Source of the DNA: Anisakis pegreffii
Lineage: Eukaryota > Nematoda > Chromadorea > Rhabditida > Anisakidae
Reading direction: 5' to 3'
Assembly (NCBI GenBank): GCA_035041965.1
Contig: JAPYMA010001567.1
Span: 124,001-188,000 of the forward strand
Length of the DNA stretch: 64,000 bases
Shown: positions 12,501-26,084 of the stretch, one piece after another
Position numbering within the stretch: the stretch's first letter is position 1
Layout of the letters: each line of letters begins with the position of its first letter
Notes under the pieces: model-generated
What the model was told of the DNA's origin: nothing
Database searches by the model: none
The model's input: only the letters and a program-made list of their open reading frames with translations
Program-made: the position numbers and the translations under genes

Positions 12501-14403
12501 GTCAATGATATTCCCTAATTTTGCTTCCATTTTCAATATGCTGATTAGCAGAACATGTTTCGATTGCACAACTTTTGAAAGATATCTCTGAGCATTTACG
12601 AATGGTTCCAGCTCCGACTTATCTAAATTCAGATCTAATTTGCTTCCTCAAAAACATCACTGGAAACGGATGTTCAACTATCGAACAATCAGCAGAAATT
12701 TCACGGTTGAGAAAAAAGTTCGATATTTTTTAAAATTTCTTCGGATATCGCTTGAACTGGTCATCAGATATCGCTAAATCTTGCCATTAATATCAAACAG
12801 AAATCACTCTCATTCCCCAGTCTTACAATACAACAAATCATCCAAAAAATATTTCTCTGAACGAAGTGATTAATCGAATTAAGATCCAGTTCTCATCACA
12901 GCCCATGCAATGGATAAACTGAGCAGAGTAGATAGGAAGGAGATAAGTGAAAGAATCAATCCTAATTTCCAGTCTGTTTTCAACGACACGGATTACGACT
13001 TGTCAGCTATGTGTACAATATCGTGATTGTCAGTACAAACTCTTTTTTATGACTGGGTTACAATATGTGTATGATCTCGAAGATAAGTGCATGAAGTTGA
13101 AAGATATTTTAGAGGATGGCTGGCTCTCTGAGCAGTGAACTAGCACTGAATGCGTGGTTTTTTGAGTTGAGGATCAGCTCATCAACGTCACTACCTGAAT
13201 TGTATGAGCATGACTCGGGTAGCTTGTTCACCGATCGTAACGTGTTGAACAATGCGTCTAATAACATCAATTTCATCCTGGAATCTATTCTTCAGTGAGC
13301 CAGAACTATCCAAGATGAAGACCAAATCGAGCGGCTTAGCTTCAACGGCACATCGAGCTGAAAATGGCAATTGCTTTTCACCAGATATTGTCAGTCTGAA
13401 CGGAACAATCGACCAAGCTGGAGGTTATTTGAGCAGAGATTTTCACCTGCGATGAGCAAAACACTAGACTCTTGAAGTTCGCTTATGTGTCCTACTTCTG
13501 ACCGGCGTGCAGTATATTTTCTTGTTATTGACCGCTATCGCACACTTTCACCAAAAACTTTTGCATACTTTATTTCCACACCTCATAGCATGATTCACAT
13601 GCATTGAAAATATGTGTGAATATAAAATGTGCACATTATAAAACGATGACGCATACTGTTTATAAATTTGCAAAAACAAAATTATACGGATGTTTGACTT
13701 GAATTGTCTTAAAGTTGTGCATATTCTCAGAAACCGATGCGTTAGCATGTTGTTTCCATTCTATATTCCTGTGCGAATATGTTATTGTATTCATTCATAT
13801 GGTTAATGATGCGACCCCGTCTCATTCTACTATAATACTAGCATCACGAAAAAGGAAACCAGTTTTCGGTTGAGTTGGTAAACATTTGAAGATGAGAAAG
13901 TGAGAAGGAAGCAGCGATTGATGCCCCAGGCAATCGGATGAATGGATCCTTTTCATTACTCTATTGCATAACAAGCAATTGCGTTTGAGAAGTTTGCAAA
14001 ATTTGCAAATCTTTCAGAAAAGTGCCTTGAAACTTGAAAAATTCATAGCCATTTATGAGGCAACCGCCAAATTATGAAAGGGAATTGGATTGGAACGAAA
14101 TCAGTGGTGATAAATCGCTAGTCACATAATATTCCTTCGTAGACTTTCGTTCTCAGTTGTAACCGTTAAGTTGTCCGGAGATTTTTCAACAAACAATATT
14201 CGATCATAGCAATTTTCTTGAAAAAATCAATTTCTCGATTTGTGATTGTGATTGCGATTTGTCTGTTCGTGAAACTTACGTTTGGTTGAGATTGGTGAAT
14301 GAACAATTTCCGGCGGAGCGAGACCATTATTGATGATTTTCGCTGTAGCTGCGTGCTGGACAAAGTTGAACAATAGTATAAATTGTAGCAATTTTACCAG
14401 CAT
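6532..14403 (-). CDS. Secreted VWA-VWA-ZP cuticlin-like protein, 748 aa, 15 exons
   Basis: The exons are 14403-14280, 13357-13195, 12483-12315, 12137-11958, 11793-11700, 11472-11328, 11067-10883, 10471-10266, 10008-9808, 8919-8842, 8337-8263, 7914-7731, 7514-7436, 7216-7027 and 6705-6532. They total 2247 nt with every phase compatible. Residues 1-21 are a signal peptide (MLVKLLQFILLFNFVQHAATA). VWA domain 1 (about 52-225) has metal-site motifs DSSGS (58-62) and LLSDG. VWA domain 2 (about 254-422) has DSSES (260-264) and VLTDG. The ZP domain (about 457-695) starts DVTCGQNSLTF and continues with VEGTCG, LQFHPLIITRADQ, VGESLYHKWECDS, YLIHDCY, ILDSRGCEIDP, VVFQCSISLC and PPNC. RVPR at 705-708 is a minimal furin-type site. 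The tail ends PAKYCDIR with no membrane segment. ZP proteins with VWA modules, such as CUT-6 in C. elegans, belong to the cuticlin group that polymerises in the nematode cuticle; I infer that role here. The exon 10 donor (GTGATT at 8841) and a possible extra exon near 8620-8530 are the least certain parts. Confidence 0.9.
8525..8628 (-). other. Possible skipped or alternative exon inside the ZP region
   Basis: A strong acceptor (CCCTTTCAG) on the minus strand at about 8628 opens short frames. The frame after it that reads REAKQYSETSMQRIMHDT could end at a GTGCTG donor in phase 0. The preceding exon cannot supply the phase it needs, whereas joining exon 8919-8842 directly to 8337-8263 works and gives a normal cuticlin spacing. 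I therefore left it out of the main model. Confidence 0.3.
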
Positions 14404-15837
14404 TTCAACTTCTTGCAATATTACAGTTCAGACAGCCAATTTTTGTTTGAATATTAGTGAATGTGTGAAGCAGTGCCTTCAAATAGTCTGCAAAATAAAA
14501 TTTTAACAAGTTTATTATCATCATCGATCGCAATCATATTTCCTTTTTTTGCAATACATTTGAAATGCAACTCGCAATCGACTAATATAAACTATCGCAA
14601 TTTAAGAGATCATAAAAACTATCAAAATGATTCGACGAATCTTTCATAAAGGTTCCTCAAAAGTTCCGTGTTTCTGAAACCAGAATGGATTAAAACATTC
14701 CGATATCATTGTGGCTAACTTAGCGCCATGGATTCAACCTACACTGCACAATGACTACAACTGATGAATTCAGTAACAACAAGAAGATAGAGCACTAATC
14801 CGATTAGGCACTAAAGACATAATGAGACATTCATCTTGAATCACAATTATATCATATGACAACAATTATGAAACAATCGTTAAACGAGTTGATGAGTTAC
14901 TTCTGGCTGGCACGGAACGTCTGACAATACGGTAAACAACATGAGAAACAAGTCGAGCCAAAGACGAAAGGATAGTAAACATCATGTTGCAATCACATAA
15001 TTTGATCACAGGATATCCTATATGAATGTTTTAGCATTTTCATGCCAAGCCTGTCCACCAACACAATGGACTAAGTGAGTTGTTTTGCAGCGGTGAATGC
15101 ATTCAGAGATTTCAACGTATCGCATCATTCAAATTATCAGCAACATCATGTTATTTGGAAGAATTTTACAGTGACGACCAAAAGTGACACGAGATGCTAG
15201 CTCGTTCGATGTGAAAACAGACCACCACCATACTGATAAACTGGCAGCCTATCACCGTGAGAACAACAACTATGAAAAAATTTTTGGATGATAGAGAAAG
15301 CGCAAAGGTGTGTGTCACAAAATATTATTGTTATCAATTAATCATCTTAGATCTCACATTGAAATATCTTAGGATTAATCTGAGATTCGCCGTTGATTCT
15401 ATCAAAATCGCATGCATACATGAACAGAAGTCATTGTCAATAAACTGTCAAAACCAGATGAAATCGAAATCGATCAAATGAAAGCTGTTCCACATTTGGG
15501 TGGTACTCGAAAAAGGGTGTGACCAAGATGTTTTTTTTTGAAAGACGATTAAAGGATGATCGTTACATTAATCTCATCGTGATTAAACTTGAATAGTAAG
15601 GTTACACTTAGATGTAGTCTGTTTATTGATGGAACAAGTTCATCCGATGATTATCCATACAGTGGAAGTGAATTCCAAATTTTGATCTTGAGCTAAACCT
15701 TGCTATTAACAAACACCGTTTCAAACTGATGAAACGCCATGACATAATGATACACCTGTTTCTAGCAAACATAAGAACATTTCTTTGATATTATTAAATG
15801 CTGAAAAGTGATGTAATATTCCTGGTTTCCATTATAC
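14404..15837. other. No gene seen; 5' flank of the cuticlin-like gene
   Basis: AT-rich sequence upstream of the ATG at 14403. It should hold the promoter of the minus-strand cuticlin-like gene, but I cannot point to a specific element. No exon was recognised. Confidence 0.5.
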
Positions 15838-15994
15838 CTTCCAGAACCTAACAATAGAAAGGAACTGAAAGCAGATTCAACTTGCAGATCAGTAATACGG
15901 ATATCACGATCAAATGATTCTAATAGGCAACTTAGCTGACTGATGGCTTCGGAATCATCAGTATCGCATTTTAACAGCAATCGAGTTTTGAAAA
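15838..15994 (-). CDS. Isolated coding-like exon, unrecognised
   Basis: A minus-strand stretch bounded by a good acceptor (TTCTTCAG at 15995-15997) and a usable donor (GGAAG followed by GTATAA at 15837) is fully open. It encodes about 52 residues, including CDTDDSEAISQLSCLLESF. The composition is protein-like and unlike the flanks. I found no neighbouring exon with matching phase, so it may be an exon of an unresolved gene, a gene remnant or chance. Confidence 0.25.
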
Positions 15995-16029
15995 CTGAAG
16001 AATTGCTTTCATGTTGCATCAAAGGTTTG

Positions 16030-19000
16030 AATGATTGTCATCGCTTATGTTATTCTCTTTATAGAAACCATATTTAATAGCATTTCTTTATTTTCATTTG
16101 TTAATAGCATTCATTTTATTGTTGCTATCATTGAACATTATTCATGCTGCTGATAATATTTGAGTTTGATCACCATCGAACATTACAAACTAAACGAACG
16201 CTTTATGAATCGTCAGCTATCAAAGTAACTACGACGACAATAAGAGCAACAAATCAACAAGCAAATAAACAAGTAACAATATGCATTTGCATATTTATCC
16301 GTCCGTATGCAATCCAATCAAAATATATGAAATGTCAACAATGAAAATAACAATGATCAAACAATAACAATACTATTGAATGGTAAACAAATATTCCAAA
16401 ATTTTAAAATCCAAAAGCTGTCATTCACATGCGTATTATCTCGTTCAAATACAATAGAACACAATGGAATACATTCAAAACATTTCAACAACATAAAATT
16501 TTTTTATAATTTGCATGTTATTTTATTGATACTATGTTAGGAGCTGATCGTTTGTGTGAGCTATTCTCAGATATTCAACCAAATAAGGCAATTATTGTAT
16601 TAGAATGAATACGGCAATTGTTGTACACAGTTGGTCATCACGACTAATTCGATTATATAAGATTGGATTAAGAATCAAACAATTCACCAATCCAATTATG
16701 GCAATCTTCTACAAGCAATACTAATTATATCTATATATGTTTAAGCAAGAGGCAAGATCAAAAAATAGATAGGAATTTGGAATGAACATTACGAATTTTG
16801 AGGGAAGAGAACATTTACCTGTTTACAAATGTCTGAGTGGAATCGATGCAACAACCTGAAAAGTTTTCCTCCCATCCGAAAAAAAAAAGTGATATATTGA
16901 GTGAACAATGAGTTATGTGAGGAAATTTCTTGAAAGATTTCTTAAAATAACGAAAAACTCTTTCATTTCCTATCAGCTCATACTTTACTGTTGCGATCAA
17001 CTCCATTTAAATGCTTTAAATTTAATTGCCTTACGAAAAATGAATTGGAAAATGGAATCTTGCAATGGAAAATGGAAAATGGAACCCATTATGTTGATTA
17101 CCTTGAAAATAATTGCAAGGGAAATATGGCAGAATTGAACTACTCAATTATGATTCAATGTCACTATAACATCTTGAATTGAGATGGAACTGATTATAGG
17201 AGCATTAATAAAGGCGAATGGATCGTTTTTATCATGAACTGCGTTTTCTGAATGGTATTTGTGACTCATCGACTGCAATAATATTTAACAATCTTGACAA
17301 CATTGAAAGAAGAAGGTACTCAATTATGAATGGAATCGCGGTATTTTTAAGATCTCCAGCTGATTAAGCATGTGCGTAAAACGAAACAAACTGATTATAA
17401 ACTGAATGAAACCAACATTTTTTGCAGTTTTTGAGCCGAGCAAGACCTCATGAAGTACAGCATAAAACTTTTATTATATTCAATTTCGCAATGACTTTTC
17501 CGCAGGCAACCCAATTGAATCAAACCTCCTACAATATCACAGGGAAGCTTTCAACCACTCAAAACTTCAGACTAGCTTAAGCTAAGGCTTAGACTCATTG
17601 CCAGGGCAACATTTCGCCTCAGGCTTACACTTGTTCCTAGTTTCATGCTTATGTTTGAAGTTAAGCTGCGAACACGCATTTGTTCATGAACATTCGAGAG
17701 TGGAAAGAGTCCTTTCCAACGTTTCGATCTATGTGACACCATGGTGATCATGAATCGCTACCAATATCGCTTTCAAAACTAATAAGATCAACTAACTCTC
17801 CTGCGCAGTGGAAAGTTGAGATTGTTGTTCAAATGAGTCACAATTCATGCTTCTTTCATCATTTTCCCTCTTTTCACCTAGATAAGAGTGAATTGGTCAG
17901 ATTATCGAAGTTTGTAATGTTGTTGGCCTCAACGAGCTTTCATAACGCCATACTTCTACTTTATGCTTACGATTAGAAACAAATCATAATCACCAGTAAA
18001 TTGTTAATTGTTAATTCAAATCCAAGAGCAGTACGAAACTATTGATGGTAGGAATAGAACTGAGGATACAGAGATTGGAAAGACAAAGGAACTCCAGAGC
18101 ATTGATCCAGAATTTAACCGAAAAAATTGTCAGTCACAGTTATGGAAAGTGATGTTGATCTGTTGGAATGAAGTCTACGTAAGAAATTATTATGCAGAAA
18201 GAGGAAAACAATAATTCATGGTAAAATGAAATGGAAAAAAGAACGAAGAGATATGATCGTGTTTGTTTCAACTGAAACAGTTTCTTGTTTCGAGATCTCA
18301 GATCCAGTTTTGTGTTGTTGCTTTTCTGATAAAAACGCGACGAGAGAACCATCAAAATGTGTGTTAGTGTTTGCATCTCGATTACGCCCCAATCACCATA
18401 TCGCGAATGCATTAATCCAGTCAGTGGAAGTGCTCTTGACAAGACTTGGTCCTAATTAAAAGTGAATGTTTTGCATGCTAATACTGGTGGTGCCAATAGA
18501 GTATGGTTTTTGATTGATCTCTGCTATACCGACTGAATTGTTTTGGTGATTCGCTAACATTCAACACATCAACATAACATTTATACAGATATAGCTATAC
18601 AGAGATAATCAGGTTTGCTGCCGTTTCCTCGACATTATGCTGATAGAGGTGGATGATGTAGAGACGATAGATTTTCAATTGGAGAACGTATTGTTGAATG
18701 AAAGGAAAGTGGCTCTAACGCATAAATTGCCGCTGAACATGACGCGAACAATTCCATATGAATCTTGAATGAAGAGAGAGCAAATTTCTCAAGTTGAAAC
18801 AGTAATGTAATATTCAAATGAGTACAATCGAGAATGGCTGAATACTTTGCACTATGCTGATCCATTGCATATAATCAAGAATGGATGCAAACTGTAGGGT
18901 CAAGGAAGCGTGCACACAGAAACTTTCGTTTTTATTGTAACAGTGAAAAAAAACTAAACTCCAGATTATTTCAAGATATTATGCGCCTGCAAGTAACGAC

Positions 19001-22000
19001 CAAAATATGGAAAAGCCATAACAATACGCCCGTGCGAAATTGATATCATTGAAGAAAATGAAGATAAACCGCAGCAAGTTTTTGTAGTTGAGGTTGAACT
19101 GGACACCACAATGCTTTTCACATTAAGGAATGAGATTTGAGTATATTGAGTGATTTTTTGTCATATAACTTATGTTAGGTACGTGAAATGATAATCTGTC
19201 ATAGAGTACACAGTAACATGGCGACAGTAACATGGATGGATACAGTAAATGTGTGAAAAGCAATGGAAAACAACTTCTAAATATTTTTAGAAGTTTCAGA
19301 AACCTGATGTGAGAAAAAGCGATCGAAACCCAATGACAGATCAATCACACAACGATAAATCCAGCAAAACTTACTTAATGCGTCACTTCATAAACTAAGC
19401 GATACTGTATTGGAGCAAATAAAATTTCTCACAATTGCGACACATAAAAAGCAGCGCAAACTGTTGCCATTAAAAGCAAAGTTTCTAAATGGATGAATGA
19501 CTTCAAAACAGACTAATTGCTTTTCGTTGAAAGTGAAAAAGAAACGCGATGTGTTTTTGAGATAATCTGAAGAGTTACGATCTTGAAGTGTTGTTTGTGT
19601 TCATTCACGGTTGTTTTTCATACACGCACACACACAAATGTGTACATCGTTCACTTGTTAAGTGGAACCAAACAATGAGAAATAGAAATGAATCTTGAAA
19701 TGAATTGTTGTTGCATTTACAGAATGCAACATTCCCAGATGTTTTCGTAACTGAAACCGTTTACACGCAATGAACAGATCCATTGCGCTACTTAGTCGAA
19801 AATAACCCTACTTCAGAAACAGCTGAGTGGTACACTTGATGTGAATATACGTGAAAACAAACCAGTGAAATCCACGCTGAAAGAAAGACTGACTGTGAAA
19901 TGGTTGTCTTTTTTCGAAAGGATTTCAGAGAGAAGAGAATATGGTCGGTCAACTCAAAGTCTACACTCAGAACATTATCTCTTATCTTGAAAATGCCATT
20001 TTTCATTATCGAGAAACCATCAGACAGTAACATGCATGGATAAATGTGTGAAAACCAATGGAATAAATAGGCAGCAGTCGATTTGTTCTATGTCGATATA
20101 AATAGGAATGTTTGTGAAGGAATGAAACAACATTTTGTCCATTTTTCAAGCAAACGCACAGAATAAATCATCACTGAAACGACGACAATTTAAAGGAGTC
20201 CAGAAATGCTGATAAGAACTGGATCGTGGAAACTTCGCTCATTTTGCAGAACCAACAAAAAAAGAGACGGCGACTGAAAAGGGGATTACTGAACAAGATG
20301 ATGGATGGATGGGATTGGTTACCGAAGAATTAGTTTGGCGAAATTAATTAATCATCCGTTAAAATCTTGCAATCAATCACTGCATTATTCATTAGTCTTA
20401 AATTGCGCTGAACGCAGAAAAAAATTAAACGGTTTTATACAATGGCGCCGTTATGTGTGTAGTTTATTCGCTGTTGACAATTCCAACTTGTCACAAAGAT
20501 ATTGCATTCGTTAAACTTGAATGAACATTAGGATTCTGATGTAAATTTCAATGCAAACTCGCAAATCTCAACTTAAACTCCTCGAATTTCTGTTATGGCG
20601 ATAGAAGAGGAATATTATTTCGCATCATTAATTCCACTGAATACATTCACAAAAATCGCCAGGAAAACAAATCGTAAGACTGCTCGGTGTTTGATCTGAT
20701 AGTGAGTTTAATTTTTGACACACTGAACGATTTTCTGAGCATTCACTAGGGATGCTTTAATAAACGAAGCAATAGATTCTCAAAAATTCGTTGATCATGC
20801 TGTTTCAGAGATGAACTGATCACATAAGCGTCACGCTATGCCACGATTTTCAATAGCATGAGAAAAATCTATCAAGATACTCACTCGATATGTTCGCTGA
20901 CCTTAAAATGAAATATTTTGTAATTCGTAAAATATTTTGCAATTCGAAACTTGTACTTTCTGGGATAACGGCCGTCTTCGTGTGCTCTTTTTTTGAGCTC
21001 AGATTTTTTTCGCTCAAATTTTGATCGGCCTTACCGATCAGTTTTATTGCCCGTAACAAAAAGAAAGTCTCGCCTGAAAATTCTTTGCATTTTTGGAAAA
21101 TTTTCCAGAAAAAAAGCAGTCACCACGGCATCAACCAGCTAATTAATTATTTCACATGAATTCTAATCAACATTAACGAACATGTTCAAAGACCGAAAAA
21201 TGACTCTGAAACATGTGAAACATTTCACTGGTAATGAGATCACAATCAACTGAAAATAGTAAAAAGACGAACGTCTGAATGCACAAGTACGAAAAAAGCA
21301 AGTAGCACGGCATTCATTCGGTCATTGCCTCGGGCACATCGTCGTCGTCGCCTCTGCTCACCGACTAATATGATGCTTTATGATTTTCACTGACTAACTG
21401 CCTTCGTAAAAGATAATCCAACATCATAACACACAACCAAAACGTGATAGTTCTCCAATGATATCCTATTCAGCAGTGATTTCACATAAACATCTGTTCA
21501 CTCCTCTGTTCTTTCGCGTGTCTGTGTCATTCAAGCGATTTAATGTCATCGAAATTTAGTGATTGATTTATGTTTAAATTAAACATGTCAGCATACTATT
21601 AAATCGTTTTAGCTTACAACTTATCTCACATCTTAAACAGCATGTTCAAGTCCCATCAGAGGGTTGCTTGGTTGTGTGCGGAGGACGTGAAGCAATTCTC
21701 AAAGAACGCTTAAACGCATCATTTGATTCAATTATTGGCACCATCAAATCGCATAATTAAATCATCTGATTTGATTTATGCGATAAATAGGATCATAGGA
21801 TTTGTTTGACTATGTCAGATTTTCAGTCAATTGGGGAGATAATAACGAAGCTAGAACCATCATCACCACCACCACATAACGGCAATAATCATGTGCACAT
21901 CATCGATGCAGTCAAGGTACACAAATATTACATAAATTATATAAATGGTCATGTTATTTAAATTATCCAGTAGTTGGTAGCCAATTGTATGGTGAATAAG

Positions 22001-22260
22001 CGATAATCTGAAGAAGAGTATTACAATTAGCTGAGAACATATGCAGCGGGCATACAAGCGATTAATAGAATCACGTGAAAACATGAGATTACCGTAAGAA
22101 TGAAAATGGTAATCCTAATAGTGATACTTCCTTGTACCCATTGATTAATGCACACATGTTTTGCAATGAACGGCTCAGCTACGTGAGATGGCTTTAGAAA
22201 ATCAGTAGTACTGTATGGAGCAGACAAAATCACTCGGCAACATGTAAGTTTTTCTAAAAC
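16030..22260. other. Gene-poor AT-rich region
   Basis: I recognise no gene. Short frames occur on both strands, for example one around 18226-18459, without family similarity or paired splice sites. A GGAAAAT-rich patch lies at about 17040-17095. A short inverted motif (AGCTTAAGCTAAGGCTTA) lies near 17575. The motif ACAGTAACATG followed by GGATAAATGTGTGAAAA-like sequence recurs imperfectly near 19210-19265 and 20022-20055. Confidence 0.45.
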
Positions 22261-22263
22261 TAT

Positions 22264-23520
22264 AGTGATCTATACTGATCAAACGCATATCAACGAGCAC
22301 CTCAGCACTAGTTGAGATAGCTTCAATAAAATAGCTATACCTCCTCAACAAAGCAAAATCGCCCAACAAAATATGTATTTTTCTGAATCCAGAGATTCTG
22401 CTCGTTCGACTGGTGTGAAGAAATTGATATGTTAGTGGTCAAAGCTGAGAGTACGGTAGGTTTGAATGTGCCAACCCCTACAGCATCAGAAAAATAGCCA
22501 TATCTCCTCGCAGAGGCAGAATTTCTCGGCAAGTCCTTCATTTTTAGGAAGCCGAGATTCTGCTCGATCGAATGATGCACAAACATCACTATGTTACTGG
22601 AAAAACTTGGGAAGACGGTAGGCTTGAATATATCAAACCTATATTTCTATGGTAATGTATAATATCTATTGATCTGTAGTGATCAAACGTATACCAATGA
22701 GCACCTCAGCGCTAGCTGAGATACCTTTAATAAAATAGCCATAGCTCCTCAACTAAGCAAAATCGCACAACAAAACATATATTTTTCTGAATGCAGAGAT
22801 TCTGCTCAATCGACTGGTGTGAAGAAATTGATATGTTACTGGTCAAAGCTGAGGATACCGTAGCCTTGAAGATGGTAACCCCTACAGCATCACGAAAATT
22901 GTTATATCTCCTCGTAGAGGCAGAATTTCTCTGCTCTGCAAAATTTTCATTTTTTGAAAGCAGAGATTCTGCTCGATCCAATGATGTATAAAAGTCAATA
23001 TGTTAAGGGGCAAACCTGAGAAGACGGTAGGCTTGAATGTATCAAACCCATTTTGCTATAGCAATGTATAATATGGATTGATCTATAGTGATCAAATGCA
23101 TATCAATGAGCACTTCATCGCTAGTTGAGGTAGCTTTAATAAAGTAGCTATACCGCCTCAACTAAGCAAAATCGCCCGACAAAATATATTTTTCTGAATG
23201 CAGAGATTCTACTCGATCGAATGATAAACAAATATTAATATGTTTCCTGGCAAACATAAGAAGACGGTAGGCTTGAATGTATCAAACCTATATTTCTGTA
23301 GTAAAGTTTAATGTGTATTGATCTATTGTGATCAAATACATATCAATGTGCACCTCAGCGCTAGTTGAGATAGCTTTAATAAAACAGCTATATTTGCGCA
23401 ACTAAGCTGGATCGCCCGACAAAATATTTTTTTTCTGAATGCAGAGATTCTGCTCGATCGATTAGAGTGAGAAAATTAATATGTTACTGATCGCTTTCAC
23501 ACTTTCACGATCGACAGGAT
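22264..23520. repeat. Diverged tandem array, about 407-bp composite units shortening to 241-bp units
   Basis: Copies of a motif such as AGATTCTGCTCGATCG start at 22393, 22555, 22797, 22964, 23204 and 23445, so spacings are 162, 242, 167, 240 and 241. A second landmark (GATCTATAGTGATCAAA, then GAGCACCTCAGCGCTAGTTGAG) recurs near 22268, 22674, 23081 and 23322. The array is thus built of a roughly 241-bp monomer, with a shortened form of about 165 bp lacking some 75 bp alternating in the left part. Copies differ at many positions, so the array is old. Short frames inside it are products of the repeat and not genes. I see no terminal inverted repeats or target-site duplication. Confidence 0.85.
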
Positions 23521-26084
23521 CCAAAGTTGATTCGACGTCCACCAGTCATAAAACTGACTGCTTTAGAGCATGGGTATTTTGTGTCATGCATTTGATTCTA
23601 TAACTCTTTTTAAAAAGAATATTTATTCGTTGCATCCTTTCGTTACAATAATGTTGTCTTTAATCATTCGTTTGGCTTTGTGTTCGTTTGTTTTCGTTTA
23701 TGCATAAAGTTCGGTTGTAAATTTTGTTTTCGGTAATATTGACGTGATCAATGCCTTTAAAATTCGCACATTTTATATTACCACTTTTTATGAATTGATA
23801 ATAATGAACCTAATCAATTTTCGTTTCATGATTGCCGTTTTAATAATCATTTATGCATTTGTAGACGTTCACATTTTTCGACATATAATCAGTGACTTTA
23901 TGCATTCAAGATGAACGAACCCTTGAATTCACATAAATATATCGATGAATAAATCTTAACTTATTTCTTACAATTAGTATTTCTTTCAAACTTCATTAGT
24001 ATTTCTTTCTTTGTCGCTGATTTTGTTCTGCAATTCCTTCTCATACACGTTTGTGAACATTGTTCAAATTTATTAACATTTTCATAATGACTACAATTCA
24101 AGTTTGAGTCGCATTCAATGAATTCATCTTTAAATATAGACGAACAGAAAGAAGAGCAGTTGAAAAGAACATAATTTTACAAATAATCACTTAATAGCGA
24201 AGACTTTGCCTCTTTAAAAAAATCGCTTCTTATCAAATTTCTATTGAAGAGATCATGAAACGTCACATTATGATGACTCGTAAACTCAAACCTCCAACGT
24301 AACGTAACGCAAATGAAATGAAACTTTCCAATCCAAAACGATATTACAGACAATATGAGAAAATACGATTGTAATTGAACGAATTCAGCTAAAATTTATG
24401 AATAATTATGCTCAGATTATTGAATGCATCCACAAAACATAAATTTAATGCAATTCACTTGATGCATTTGGAATCACTGTTTAACAATTGTACAAACAGT
24501 GAAATCGAAGAAAAACGTGCTATAACTCCTGAAGCTTAAACGCATTCCATGATCACTTTAGGTGTGGCGACCCCGAGCAAAAATTAGATTTGATCAAGTT
24601 TATGCATTTACATTTGAATTTAGGATGCAATTATGATTTGATCAAGTTTACTTTTCTAACAGAAATATACACTTCCCTACTGAAACGCTCGCTCTCGTCA
24701 AATAATCCCATCGAAATTATCAAATTTCATTATGAGGACTGAATAAATTTCAATTCTATTAACCAATCGTGAGATTCCATAAGATCTTTCAGGATAATCA
24801 ATCAATGTTAACAGTAAAGAACGTTTCCAGAAGAAACTTAAGAAAATATCAGCGAAGCACAATGAAATATAATACCAACAAAGCTTTCCAACCAAAAAAC
24901 TCAGAAATTGTCGGATAGTACCAACGAAATAATTGAAAAAGAAATGAATCACATAAGCACAAATGAGATAACAATCACAATTTCCAAAGAAAATTAAGAA
25001 CAAGAAAGAAACTTCGACGTGAAAGATGAGAAAACAAAAGAAAGAATAATGACTTCAGTAAGTGATAATGATGATCAATTACGTTGAGTTATAATTCACA
25101 CAATCATGACAGCAGAAATTCAATAATAACAACTCACAATAATACATATTCAGCATATCATTTCATATCAAACAGCACTAGTATTTTGACTAGCAACGAT
25201 TCTCCTCACCAATTAAAATATTACAGAAACATACGACGAGCATATATACGGTCGCATTAAATCCTACCAACTTAAAAGCTGAAATCACTTTACAAAATCG
25301 TTTCGAAACAGAAACAAAATGAAATCCTCTAAAACGACTGCACTTCCATTCATAATCGAATGAAAAACCTCTCTTCGTTAAACGTCCATTCAAGAGTATC
25401 CAAAATGACAAAAATTACTCATATAGAATTTGAAAGACAGCATTAAATGTGCACTAAATTCATTGCAAAAACCTTGACGATCCAGAATTGATTCAGTAAA
25501 TAAGCTCATTAATGCTATCTTAATGTACAATACAAACGAACACTAAAATAGCAATAAATAACAAATGCTAATGAGCACAATCACTCCACAATATAATAAT
25601 CATTCGTCATCGCGTTGCGCTTAATCGTTGTGAAATGTTCACGTTGAATTCAATTTTTGTTTCAAATGAAAGATGTTAGAACAACAGACATTCATTCCCA
25701 TAAATTCACACAGAAATTTTCATAAATTTCTGAAGAAAATCGTCAGAAGAAATTAATCTAATCGTAAGACGGCCCATTAACTTAATAAATCTGCAAAAAT
25801 ACAAAATTTCAAAACACAGTATGAATCTTTCCCTACACTTTCACCACTTACAAAAGCGACTTGTTCTTGTTCCATAATCGCGTTACTCTTCACATGGACT
25901 CTCCACAAACTAAGTGTTCAGTTGACTGACGAACTCAAAATCAACGAAAAAAAAAAACGTCTTCATGCGAAAAAAATGTACGATGAAAACTGCGAGAATG
26001 CGATCTGCTCAGAGATTTCAAAAACAATCAAAATCAAATTCTAAGTTGATGCACTACGCTTCTCTCCTCTCACTTCAGTTCGTT
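23521..26084. other. No gene seen; 3' flank of the ANKRD13-type gene
   Basis: AT-rich, with no recognised exon. A minus-strand frame at 24698-25003 is Phe/Leu/Ile-rich and has no splice or family support. The right end should contain the 3' untranslated region of the ANKRD13-type gene: an AATAAA hexamer overlaps that gene's stop codon at about 26084. Confidence 0.45.

Noticed and set aside
18226..18459. 77-codon plus-strand ORF with a protein-like end
   Set aside because: An overlapping minus-strand frame is equally open, and there is no family similarity or neighbouring exon. Too weak to list as a gene.
21630..21665. GTTCAAGTCCC, resembling a tRNA B-box
   Set aside because: No A-box, acceptor stem or cloverleaf could be formed with the preceding 60-80 bases.
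22335..22991. 84-codon minus-strand frames with similar sequences (NSASARRYGYF, NSASTRRYNNF)
   Set aside because: Their similarity comes from the underlying 407-bp DNA repeat; differing interruptions in each copy argue against a protein-coding family.
24698..25003. 101-codon minus-strand frame with membrane-like composition
   Set aside because: The plus strand is A-rich here, so the minus strand reads as Phe/Leu/Ile by composition alone; no flanking splice sites or family match.
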